Below are positions 7,637-15,319 of a stretch of DNA of 64,000 bases, in pieces. The notes below the pieces were generated by a model that was not told where the DNA came from, searched no databases, and was given only the letters and a program-made list of their open reading frames with translations. The stretch is from Gillisia lutea. GTDB lineage: Bacteria; Bacteroidota; Bacteroidia; Flavobacteriales; Flavobacteriaceae. The position numbers and the translations under genes were made by a program. The number at the start of each line of letters is the position of its first letter. Position 1 is the first letter of the stretch. The stretch lies in contig NZ_JAKGTH010000006.1 in assembly GCF_021568705.1 (NCBI RefSeq), positions 1-64,000 on the forward strand, written 5' to 3'.

Positions 7637-8809
7637 TTATAACTCGAAATCTACATTTTTAGCAAAGAAATCAGTTCCTTTGTTTTTATCTACCTCCATT
7701 TGTTTAAATATTTCACCTTTTATCCTTGACGTGAGATATAATTCTCCGTTGTTTTTGAAATATTTTATTTCTAAAAATTCACTGTCGGTTAACATCCAAA
7801 GCTGATTTAGTAATTGCGAGGAATGTATTCCTCTATTTCTTGGGCTCTCTTTTGTTAAATCGAATAATTCCAAAGTTGCTTTACTCTTATCATAATTGAT
7901 GTTTTGAATTTCGAATCCTTGACTCATCAATGCTGACGAAAACATCAAAAATTTAATTTCAGGTCGAGGATTACCTTTTACTTTTTCAATTTTTTTACTT
8001 ATTTCGGGTAAATTATCGAATCCAAATATTTTGTGGGACATATTTAAGACTTCGGTTGTTCTCATACAGTAATTAAGTCTTTCAAATAATTCAGATCTAT
8101 TTAAATAAAAAGTAACTTTTTTATCGCCTTCTCCACTTTCACAGTTGATTAAATCATCTGATACGTAGTATTTATGATGAGCTGCGATATTTCTCCAATC
8201 TGATATTTTCAAATTTTCTTTTGGAACAATAAATAGAGAACTATAATTGGAATTATCGATTAGATCTTGAATAAGATTTCCAAGTTTATTGGTTAAGGTT
8301 TTTTCAATTTCAAACGACTTCTTTCTTTTTATCTTGTTGATAAGAACATTTTCTACATATACAGATTTTGAAATTCCCTCAATTGTGTTTGAAATATCCT
8401 CCATTGATGTTTTAGCAAATTCATAAATTTCTAAGTCTTTCTTATCTATTTCTAAATTAAGAAAACTCCAATATTTATTCCCTGATTCTAAATGTACGGG
8501 AATCAGTTTCGCTAAAACTGTAATTGTATCTTGATAGTTTTCTTTTTTTGCATCGTTATAAGTATCTACTACTTTTTTTATGTCATTTTCAATACCTGGA
8601 TATTTAATTGATAATCTTAGAAAATTAATCCAGTCTGCAACCATTGAATCAATTGCAAATCTTTCAAGATTAGAATAATTTCTGAAATATGGTTTAAATG
8701 TTTGAATTATTTCTTCCTTCATTTTTGATGGTGTATAACCATTATCAAGTAGTAAAGGAATCGGACTTCTATTCTTTAATCCGTCAAGTATTTTCTCGAA
8801 TTTTTTCAT
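7637..8809 (-). CDS. HEPN-motif cassette protein, 390 residues (cassette 4)
   Basis: A soluble, mostly helical protein. It has an N-terminal helical region (1-180), then LKISDWRNIAAHHKYY at 200-215, whose R206 and H211 form an R-x4-H pattern as in HEPN/Apea RNase domains. A C-terminal mixed alpha/beta part (about 270-390) contains short strands such as YLTSRIKG. I do not recognise the full-length family. Single-gene cassette whose ends GTTAGCCACC / GGTGGCTAAC pair over 10 bp; the ATG is 14 bp from attC-like site 12. Given its neighbours, a role in abortive infection is plausible but inferred. Confidence 0.7.
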   Translation of the reverse strand: MKKFEKILDGLKNRSPIPLLLDNGYTPSKMKEEIIQTFKPYFRNYSNLERFAIDSMVADWINFLRLSIKYPGIENDIKKVVDTYNDAKKENYQDTITVLAKLIPVHLESGNKYWSFLNLEIDKKDLEIYEFAKTSMEDISNTIEGISKSVYVENVLINKIKRKKSFEIEKTLTNKLGNLIQDLIDNSNYSSLFIVPKENLKISDWRNIAAHHKYYVSDDLINCESGEGDKKVTFYLNRSELFERLNYCMRTTEVLNMSHKIFGFDNLPEISKKIEKVKGNPRPEIKFLMFSSALMSQGFEIQNINYDKSKATLELFDLTKESPRNRGIHSSQLLNQLWMLTDSEFLEIKYFKNNGELYLTSRIKGEIFKQMEVDKNKGTDFFAKNVDFEL

Positions 8810-8822
8810 TCATAAAATGGTG

Positions 8823-8953
8823 GCTAACGGTTACGGTTATCGCAAGTTGCGGGAGTAGGGACGCGGACTTGTCGGCTTAGTTATTTTCTTTCCTGGTTTC
8901 TAAAATTACACTTTTTCGGTTAAACCCGTTATTTGCGATTAACCGATGTTGGC
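8823..8953 (-). repeat. attC-like site 12
   Basis: Plus-strand ends GCTAAC and GTTGGC. Subfamily B, with left arm GGTTATCGCAAGTTGCGGG and right arm CCCGTTATTTGCGATTAACC. Confidence 0.88.
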
Positions 8954-8963
8954 AACAGTATTC

Positions 8964-10709
8964 TTAGAAAATATGTATGTTTTTAAGAAATTCTTGAAGT
9001 TTGGCCTTTGTAGTCGAGTAACTCTCATAACTACTATCAAACAAACCTGCCTCTATTGGCTTCCAATTATTTTTTTCAACCTTTGCATTTTCTAAGAATT
9101 CATCTAATAATGTTTTTTTATAATGACGCTCTTTCCATACATATTCGCCCCACGGAGCCCAATTACTTCTAAAACCATCCTTAATTAGAAACATATAGTT
9201 TAAAGAAATCAAATACTCTGCAATGCTGAAAATTTCATCGTATTCTTCATCATCATATATGATTTCACTAAACATTGGTTCTAAAATTTTATGTAAATAA
9301 GTACTTATAGGAGTTTTGTAATTTTGACCAATTATCTTATTAAATAAATCTTTTTCGATAGTTGAGGAATTAACCTTCTCAATTAAAAACACTCTATCTC
9401 TACCTTTAATTTCATCAGATATTCTAAGGTAAAAACAGTCTTTTAATAATTCGAATTTCTCATTTTTTATCGCAGTAATTACTATTGAATAGAAAATTGC
9501 TAAGGCAGGAAAATATTGAAAATTCACACTATCTCTATAAAAGTGGCCTTCTAGCTTTTGTGGTAACGCGACTCTTTTCAATATGTTGAGAATTGTATTA
9601 TTATGGTAATTTTTACTCCAATAAGTAGCATGGATTAAAATTGGAATAAAATCTTCTAATTTAGATCGGAGAGTAAGAAGAATAGGTTGAAGTTCTTCCT
9701 GAATTGGTTGAATTTTAGAAAAATTCTCCTTTTCTAGAATTTTAATTAATGGATTTATCTGGTCATGTAATAGATCATTAAACTTAATTCTATGATCTTC
9801 GCTTGATACATATTTCTTTATTCTTGCAATCGCAATTTCTTTGCTTATGGGGTTCGATTTATCTATTAATTCTAAGGAATTTATTTTCTCGTATAGTTCA
9901 CTGAAAAACTTATCTGCATTTTCAATTTGAATAGTTTTACCTCTTCTTAATCTTGCTAGTTCTTCGAGTTCTTTATTACATTTATTTATATAAGTCCAGA
10001 AACTATTGAATCGGAAATTTGATGATTGTTTGAATAAGTTAACTAAGCCATTATCCCATTTAGCTGACCATCCACAGGTAATAATGCCAAATTCATCAAT
10101 TATTCGTAGTGCATAATCTTTTAATTTTTGGTTGTAATCATTTAACTCTTCTTTGGTGTTGAGAAATCTTGAATCTAAATAATCTCCGTTAAGCTTTAAA
10201 ATAACCAGCTTAGAATGTACAAGAGGTAAAACTCCATCAATGTCGTTAGGATGACTTATTACTACTGGTTCTACATCGATTTCTCTGAGAGCTTTTTCTA
10301 ATAGCCTATCAAAATTCGTTGTAACTATTATTCTTATATATCCCGCCTGAACGAGTTTTGCTATTTGTTTATGAGCAATAGTCGGTTGTTTTAATCCTTC
10401 TTCAACTTCCTCTGGAGTCGGCTCAAAATATGGCTTGAGAATATTAAGTCTTTCAGTTGGTGTTGCGGCAAGTTTTTCTAAAATTGTAGAATAATCAGGT
10501 TCTTGATTATATTTTTTTATAAACCATTCATCGGGATTTGGTTCGCAATTCTCGTTTTCTAATACTGATAATTTTTTTATTAGATCTAAAACTATTTCCC
10601 AACCAGTCGGAATTCCCGAATTTCTGGATATACCGGAACCTAATAAAAGCGCATAAATACCTTTATTAGAATAAATAGAAAAAGCTATTGAATTTATGTT
10701 GTCGTTCAT
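8964..10709 (-). CDS. SIR2-like (SIR2_2) defence-type protein (cassette 3)
   Basis: A 581-residue protein. The frame opens at 10745, but ATG at 10709 lies just outside attC-like site 13 and is the likely start. The N-terminal SIR2-type NAD-binding fold shows LLLGSGISRNSGIPTGW at 21-37, VTTNFDRLLE at 129-138, LKLNGDY at 161-167 and a CGWSAKWD strand at 212-219. The position expected for the catalytic HG histidine reads NG. The remaining 350 residues are helical with no recognised motif and may sense a trigger. SIR2-domain proteins in Thoeris, DSR and prokaryotic Argonaute systems deplete NAD during phage infection. Single-gene cassette with ends GTTGGCAACA / TGTTGCCAAC. Confidence 0.85.
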   Translation of the reverse strand: MNDNINSIAFSIYSNKGIYALLLGSGISRNSGIPTGWEIVLDLIKKLSVLENENCEPNPDEWFIKKYNQEPDYSTILEKLAATPTERLNILKPYFEPTPEEVEEGLKQPTIAHKQIAKLVQAGYIRIIVTTNFDRLLEKALREIDVEPVVISHPNDIDGVLPLVHSKLVILKLNGDYLDSRFLNTKEELNDYNQKLKDYALRIIDEFGIITCGWSAKWDNGLVNLFKQSSNFRFNSFWTYINKCNKELEELARLRRGKTIQIENADKFFSELYEKINSLELIDKSNPISKEIAIARIKKYVSSEDHRIKFNDLLHDQINPLIKILEKENFSKIQPIQEELQPILLTLRSKLEDFIPILIHATYWSKNYHNNTILNILKRVALPQKLEGHFYRDSVNFQYFPALAIFYSIVITAIKNEKFELLKDCFYLRISDEIKGRDRVFLIEKVNSSTIEKDLFNKIIGQNYKTPISTYLHKILEPMFSEIIYDDEEYDEIFSIAEYLISLNYMFLIKDGFRSNWAPWGEYVWKERHYKKTLLDEFLENAKVEKNNWKPIEAGLFDSSYESYSTTKAKLQEFLKNIHIF

Positions 10710-10721
10710 TTGAATATTGTT

Positions 10722-10851
10722 GCCAACGGTCTCGGTTATTGACAAGTTGCGGAGTAGGGAGTGCGTATTTGTCGGCTTAACCTGGTTATGTTGGTTACTA
10801 AAATAATCAAATTCAATTAATAAACCGCAATTTGCAATAACCGTTGTTACC
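10722..10851 (-). repeat. attC-like site 13
   Basis: Plus-strand ends GCCAAC and GTTACC. Divergent member, with left arm GGTTATTGACAAGTTGCGG and right arm CCGCAATTTGCAATAACC. Confidence 0.86.
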
Positions 10852-11091
10852 TAGCGTTGCGACACGTTTGAGTAAGCTCTCTAACCGACCATTCCCGTGC
10901 TATAGCACCAAAATTTATGAATGTTATCTAGATTAAAAAAATTAACTTCTTTCCCGACTTTTTCTTTAGCAGTCTTTTAGTTTTTTAAATCCAAGTTAGA
11001 ATTATGAAAATCAAAAGTAATTTTTAGTATATGAACTTTAGTTTTTATTTAATTTTTTTGTCAATTTTTTAAAATCTTTTTGGTGTAAATT

Positions 11092-11277
11092 TTAATTAAA
11101 AAAGTATCGGAATAATAATATTAATCCGAGAATTATGAGAGTCAGTTCTCCAAGTATGATTTTGACATTATTTGCCTGAACAAAATCCATACTGTCTTTT
11201 TTAATAAAATCATTCAATGTTCTGATCCCGAAAATTAAACCAGCAGAAATTAATATTATTCCAAGAATTAAGTTCAA
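11092..11277 (-). CDS. Small membrane protein (cassette 2)
   Basis: 61 residues from a TTG start at 11277, with two hydrophobic helices (about 3-18 and 40-58) joined by a polar linker containing KKDSMDF. Its stop is unusually far (240 bp) from its attC-like site. That stretch (10852-11091) shows no gene, but it begins GTTGCGACAC-like, as do the two ORF-less cassettes. Cassette ends GTTACCTAGC / GCTTGGTAAC pair with one mismatch. No family recognised. Confidence 0.55.
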   Translation of the reverse strand: MNLILGIILISAGLIFGIRTLNDFIKKDSMDFVQANNVKIILGELTLIILGLILLFRYFFN

Positions 11278-11343
11278 ATTTATTTTATATAATTTTTAGT
11301 TTTCTTTTAAATCTTAGCATTCATTTTTATCGGAGCAATGCTT

Positions 11344-11474
11344 GGTAACGGTCTCGTATAACCGTCAGTTACGGGTTAATATGCGTTATTTTTCGGTTTG
11401 TCACAGACCTTAGCAATTCCGCGTGGATACGGACGTAGTCGAATCCGCCGTAATTGCGGTTATACATTGTTGGC
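11344..11474 (-). repeat. attC-like site 14, divergent arm family
   Basis: Plus-strand ends GGTAAC and GTTGGC. Arms GTATAACCGTCAGTTACGG and CCGTAATTGCGGTTATAC pair well but share little with the other sites, so structure is kept while sequence has changed. It belongs to the cassette next to the recombinase. Confidence 0.85.
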
Positions 11475-11479
11475 TACAG

Positions 11480-12352
11480 TTATTTTTTTCCACTCCAATA
11501 GTTTGTCGAAACAGGTAGTACTTCATTATTCGGTCCTTTCATAAACATAAAAGGGTGGTCATTTCTTTTATTTTTTTCCATAAACTCTTTTAAACCAAAC
11601 TGAATATCAATAATTGACTCAATAGTTTTTTCTAAAAGCCAAAATAGAATATAGGATATCGATAAATCATACTCTTTATTTAGCTTTCTTAATTCACTAA
11701 AGTTTTTATTGAATTTATTAGAAGCCAAAATTGTTGTCTCTACTTTTCCATTCATTAATTCAATAGATAAAGATGATTTTTCTCCGTCTTTTCCTGAATG
11801 TATTAAATCAGACCTGTGTTTATAGAGCCTCCCAACAAATTCGCGGTCAAGTTTGTCAATAAGTTTGCTGAAACTAGATTCGTATAATTCATTTTTAGGG
11901 TCTCGAACTGATTGTGCGAGTTCATTCCATTTAAGTTTTTTGTGGTTTTTCAGGCTTAGAAAAGCTACCAAATTACTCACATAATCAAAGGCTGAAATAG
12001 TATGAAAAATAATGCTGTCAAACAAAGCTGAAATATCAGACTTTCTATTTTCAAAATGCATATGCATTGATAGTTGACCATTTTCATTTTTAAATATATC
12101 TGATAATTCTTTGTCTAATGAACTTAGTAGGTTTACGACAATATTTATATGTAGCCTAGTTGCTCTTAATCGGTAAAGAATATTGTCTCTAAATTCATAG
12201 ATTTTATTATCCGTGAAACTAGAGTCTAAATAGTGTTTGTAGTCCATACCAATTGCTATCATATTATTGTTGATTGATTGGAATCCATCGCTCACTTTTT
12301 TCATTTCTGATTTTAAGTCAGTGATATTTTTATATGGTCTATTTTTTTGCAA
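11480..12352 (-). CDS. HEPN-motif cassette protein (cassette 1, next to the recombinase)
   Basis: A 290-residue protein read from TTG at 12352; the nearest ATG would remove 16 residues. It is almost entirely helical. Residues 178-187 read YKHRSDLIHSG (R180, H185), an R-x4-H motif typical of HEPN/Cthe_2314-like proteins, preceded by an FDSIIFHTISAFDYVSNL helix at 111-128. No signal peptide or membrane helix. As the first cassette after the attI-like point it should be the most recently acquired and the best expressed from any leftward transcription through the recombinase gene. RNase activity is inferred from the motif only. Confidence 0.7.
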   Translation of the reverse strand: MQKNRPYKNITDLKSEMKKVSDGFQSINNNMIAIGMDYKHYLDSSFTDNKIYEFRDNILYRLRATRLHINIVVNLLSSLDKELSDIFKNENGQLSMHMHFENRKSDISALFDSIIFHTISAFDYVSNLVAFLSLKNHKKLKWNELAQSVRDPKNELYESSFSKLIDKLDREFVGRLYKHRSDLIHSGKDGEKSSLSIELMNGKVETTILASNKFNKNFSELRKLNKEYDLSISYILFWLLEKTIESIIDIQFGLKEFMEKNKRNDHPFMFMKGPNNEVLPVSTNYWSGKK

Positions 12353-12374
12353 CTATCTGTTTTTTTTAATTGTA

Positions 12375-12407
12375 GCCAACTTGTTATATCGCATCTAATA
12401 TAGACGA
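12375..12407 (-). other. attI-like insertion point
   Basis: The first cassette's outer end TGTAGCCAAC (12371-12380) is complementary to its inner end GTTGGCTACA (11469-11478), but no attC palindrome follows. Instead a unique 27-bp stretch (TTGTTATATCGCATC and so on) leads directly to the recombinase stop codon. This is where an integron attI would be expected. A weak dyad (TATATCG facing CGATTAT) lies here and may bind the recombinase. Confidence 0.65.
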
Positions 12408-13586
12408 TTATCTAAAAATATCACGGGATAAACGCAGGTTTTGATCATTTTCTTGGGGTTTAGCCAATTTCTTTACAGCTAAATCTAACGGACTTACAAT
12501 TTGCATGAGATCCTTTTGGGCCACGTGCGTATAAATCATCGTGGTCTCCGGTTTTGAATGCCCCAACAACTCTTGTATATACCTCAACCCTATCCCATTC
12601 TCCAACATATGTGTGGCATACGAATGTCTCAACGTATGTGGCGTAACTCGCTTTATAATCCGTGCTCTTTTACAAGCTAATTTTAAAAAACTCCTAACCG
12701 AAGAAGCACTGTAGACCTCACCATTCTGCCCTTCAACAAAATAAATTTTCGGGCTATAAGTGCCTAAATAATTGAACAAAAGGGGAATGAAACTATCTGC
12801 CATTACCACATAACGGTCCTTTCTACCTTTTGCTTGCTTTACCAATATTTGACGCCTGTCAATATCAATATTACTCAATTTCAAACTCAGCAACTCCCCC
12901 AACCTTAAACCTGAAGAATAAATAAGTGCCAGCACCGCTCTATGTTTCAAATTTCTTGTGGCTCTTAGTAAATCTAGCACTTGCTCCTGTGAGAGTACTG
13001 TGGGTAATAAGCGGTCCTTTTTTGGTCTTCTTAAAGCCGAAACATCAATTTCTGAATAACAATGCAGCTCGGCGAAATGCTTCAGTGCGCTTATACACTG
13101 CCTGTGCGTACTTACAGCATATTTCTGACCCGCAATTTCCTTTTCAATAAATAATTCTACATCGCGATTAGTTATTTCATTTAATGGCTTTTTCTGAAAT
13201 TTCACAAATTTTAAAGCAAAATTGTAATAGGTCTTCACGGTGCTTTCTCCAAAGCGTTTCCCTCTTAAATAGGACACATACTCCCATAAGCTCTTCTTCA
13301 CTTCTTTAGAAAGAGAATTTTTGAGAAGCTCACGTTCCCAATTTACCTCAATTAAACCATTCTGCAGCCCGGTTTCCTCAAATTCATAACACTCATCGGC
13401 TAGATGATTTTTGAGTATTTCTAAATTTTCTTGAGTCTGTAAAACATAATAAACACCTAAGGTCTTACTCCATTTTACCTCAGTCAGCTTTTTCAAATGC
13501 GCTTTCAATTGTTCATCATACTCAAAAGCTACGGCAATTTGTGCCGCATTTCTATGCACAATGGGGTACAGTTTTATTTTCGGCAT
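12408..13586 (-). CDS. Tyrosine recombinase of the cassette array (XerC/IntI-like)
   Basis: 392 residues. A roughly 85-residue N-terminal extension of unknown fold is followed by a SAM-like core-binding domain (about 90-185) and a catalytic domain with R228 (SSGLRLGEL), K253, H317-x-x-R320 (HTLRH), H343 (LGH) and nucleophile Y352 (TTMIYTHV). The ending SPLD resembles IntI proteins. The extra helix/insertion that IntI carries between the K motif and HxxR is absent; only about 60 residues separate K253 from H317. It is transcribed towards the array and its stop lies 28 bp from the first cassette. The likely role is cassette excision and insertion at the attC-like sites. A simple XerC-type house-keeping role seems unlikely given the array. 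Confidence 0.9.
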   Translation of the reverse strand: MPKIKLYPIVHRNAAQIAVAFEYDEQLKAHLKKLTEVKWSKTLGVYYVLQTQENLEILKNHLADECYEFEETGLQNGLIEVNWERELLKNSLSKEVKKSLWEYVSYLRGKRFGESTVKTYYNFALKFVKFQKKPLNEITNRDVELFIEKEIAGQKYAVSTHRQCISALKHFAELHCYSEIDVSALRRPKKDRLLPTVLSQEQVLDLLRATRNLKHRAVLALIYSSGLRLGELLSLKLSNIDIDRRQILVKQAKGRKDRYVVMADSFIPLLFNYLGTYSPKIYFVEGQNGEVYSASSVRSFLKLACKRARIIKRVTPHTLRHSYATHMLENGIGLRYIQELLGHSKPETTMIYTHVAQKDLMQIVSPLDLAVKKLAKPQENDQNLRLSRDIFR

Positions 13587-13685
13587 AACTCTAAGAATAA
13601 GTAGTTAATATACTTAAAATTAGAATTTTGAATTACTATTTTAAATTATTTTATTGCTGATATATCAATAATTTTACGTTGAATA

Positions 13686-14663
13686 TTAAAGCTCAAAAAC
13701 ATCATAAATCTGGGCAATGTGAAATCCATTCTTTTTGATAAGACCAGCTTGCTCGCTAGCGGTATTCAATGCAGGGTTGGTATGGTTGAAATGAATGAAA
13801 TGTATCTTATCTTTTTCTTCGGAAGGAAGGGATTCAAACAATTTCATACTTTCTATGATGAAGGGGTGTGGAATTTCTGAAATATCCCTGTTATTTACCT
13901 CATTGGCATCATAAAACGTAGCATCAAGAAATGCATAATCTACTTTTGACACCTCATCAATAATGGCTGTTCCCCATTTATCCCATTTATCAATATCAGG
14001 AATGAACAATGCACTTTTTGAAGGACCAACTATGGTATACCCCACGGTCTCCGAATATTCATCTCGGTGTGGCACTGTAAAGGGAATCACTTTCAAGTTC
14101 GGTGTCAGTTTCACCACTTGGTCATTAGTCATACCTTCAAGTAAGATATTTTTATTAGTCACCAACTGCTCCCACGGACCGTTTTGTGCTAGGAAATTTT
14201 TCATTCTTGGCATTGTAAAAACCGGAATCTGGGATGCATTCATGGCTTCTTTCCCTAGATACATCAATCCGGCATAATGACCAATATGCGCATGGGTCAC
14301 AAATATTCCATCCGGGGTTTCCACTTCACTTGCCGCATAATTCTTCAATAATTTCATTTGCTCCGGAACATCGGGAGTTGCTTCAAATAGATATTTCTTA
14401 TCAAATTCGGGATCTATAACCCCTAGCGAAACCACTTTTCTACCGTTATCGGGGTTATCAAAAAGCGCTTTACAACAATCTTTATTGCAAGCTATATGGG
14501 GTGATCCGGCATCTTGAACGGTTCCTAAAACCACCAAAGAAGTATTTTTTATAGTTACTGCCGTCTTGTTGTCTTCAGAAGAAATCTCAGGCGCTTCAGT
14601 TTTTTCAATCTTATCATTGCAAGCTAGAACAGTCAAAAGAAATAGTAAATAGAAATACTTCAT
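13686..14663 (-). CDS. PqqB-like metallo-beta-lactamase-fold lipoprotein
   Basis: About 325 residues from ATG 14663; this start gives a clean lipoprotein signal (hydrophobic stretch then TVLAC, cysteine at 15), while the longer frame adds 15 polar residues. The fold is metallo-beta-lactamase, with THAHIGHYAG supplying the HxHxGH zinc motif and a later PDIDKWDKW segment. VLGTVQDAGSPHIACNKDCC matches PqqB-like proteins, and two cysteine pairs may bind metal. No other pqq genes are nearby, so PQQ synthesis is not implied. The recombinase gene follows 100 bp downstream on the same strand with no clear terminator between. Confidence 0.82.
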   Translation of the reverse strand: MKYFYLLFLLTVLACNDKIEKTEAPEISSEDNKTAVTIKNTSLVVLGTVQDAGSPHIACNKDCCKALFDNPDNGRKVVSLGVIDPEFDKKYLFEATPDVPEQMKLLKNYAASEVETPDGIFVTHAHIGHYAGLMYLGKEAMNASQIPVFTMPRMKNFLAQNGPWEQLVTNKNILLEGMTNDQVVKLTPNLKVIPFTVPHRDEYSETVGYTIVGPSKSALFIPDIDKWDKWGTAIIDEVSKVDYAFLDATFYDANEVNNRDISEIPHPFIIESMKLFESLPSEEKDKIHFIHFNHTNPALNTASEQAGLIKKNGFHIAQIYDVFEL

Positions 14664-14755
14664 ATAATAAGGGCTGTTATTTAAATTCATTGAAACCTCA
14701 AGTTTCAAATGGTAATATAGAAAGATTATCTCTTTTAAGGGCTGCGGGAAATTCC

Positions 14756-14763
14756 TATTTTTG
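14756..14763 (+). promoter_or_regulatory. TAnnTTTG -7 element, possibly leaderless
   Basis: TATTTTTG matches the Bacteroidota -7 consensus 5 bp before the ATG of the SpoU methylase gene, so the transcript would start at or next to the start codon. No -33 TTTG is seen. Confidence 0.4.
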
Positions 14764-14768
14764 CGGCT

Positions 14769-15311
14769 ATGACAGAGAATAGGAAATTGAAAAATAGTGA
14801 GCTGGAGCGTAAAAGCATCAGCGAATTCAAAGAAGCTACAAAAACACCAATTATAGTTGTTTTAGATAATATTCGGAGTTTAAATAACATTGGCTCTGTT
14901 TTCAGGACCTCTGATGCATTTTTAATCGAGAAAGTGTATCTATGTGGAATAACGGCACAACCTCCGCATAAAGACATTCAAAAGACTGCTCTGGGTGCAA
15001 CAGATACCGTTGCTTGGGAATATGTGGAAGATACTCTTGCTCTAGTTGAAAAGCTGAAAGCTGAAAATGTAAAAGTCTACTCTATCGAACAAGCTGAAAA
15101 TGCTACAATGTTAAACGATTTTACACCGGCAGCTAATGTAACCTATGCCGTGGTATTTGGAAATGAAGTTAAAGGCGTACAGCAAAAAGTGGTGACTGCA
15201 AGTGATGGAGTTATTGAGATCCCTCAGTTAGGAAGCAAGCATTCTTTGAATATATCGGTAAGTACCGGGGTGGTGCTATGGGATCTATTCTCAAAAATGA
15301 AAATCAACTAA
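14769..15311 (+). CDS. SpoU/TrmH-family RNA 2'-O-methyltransferase
   Basis: 180 residues, a complete SPOUT domain with all three motifs: NNIGSVFRTSDAF at 39-51 (motif 1), VVFGNEVKGV at 128-137 (motif 2) and IPQLGSKHSLNISVSTG at 151-167 (motif 3, the knotted AdoMet site). The catalytic arginine is R46. Substrates of this family are tRNA G18 or rRNA riboses; which one cannot be said. It lacks the N-terminal substrate-binding domain of RlmB. Its start is divergent from the PqqB-like gene, with 105 bp between them. Confidence 0.92.
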   Translation: MTENRKLKNSELERKSISEFKEATKTPIIVVLDNIRSLNNIGSVFRTSDAFLIEKVYLCGITAQPPHKDIQKTALGATDTVAWEYVEDTLALVEKLKAENVKVYSIEQAENATMLNDFTPAANVTYAVVFGNEVKGVQQKVVTASDGVIEIPQLGSKHSLNISVSTGVVLWDLFSKMKIN

Positions 15312-15319
15312 ACTTTTAC

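Larger units (their letters stand above)
1..12410 (-). mobile_element. Integron-like cassette array (14 attC-like sites)
   Basis: Fourteen imperfect palindromes (45-11474) alternate with single genes or gene pairs read on the minus strand, away from a tyrosine recombinase at 12408-13586. Most repeats are 130-133 bp. On the minus strand each starts xxxAAC, continues with an arm such as ATCGGTTAAGCGCAAATAGC, and ends with the matching arm and GTTxxx. The variable bases at a cassette's two ends complement each other across the gene for 8-10 bp. This equals the relation of the first bases of an integron cassette to the inverse core site of its own attC. Gene stops lie 5-15 bp from one repeat and starts 13-30 bp from the next. 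No terminators are seen between cassettes. The array probably continues left of the window. It is called integron-like because the recombinase is not a classical IntI. Confidence 0.88.

Noticed and set aside
10710-10745. Twelve extra N-terminal codons of the SIR2-like gene
   Set aside because: They lie in attC-like site 13 and its edge; ATG 10709 has the usual spacing from the repeat and directly precedes the conserved N terminus.
12381-12407. Possible dif site beside the recombinase
   Set aside because: The 27 bp show only a loose resemblance to XerCD sites (CGCAT core, weak dyad); the evidence better supports an attI-like role and cannot establish dif.
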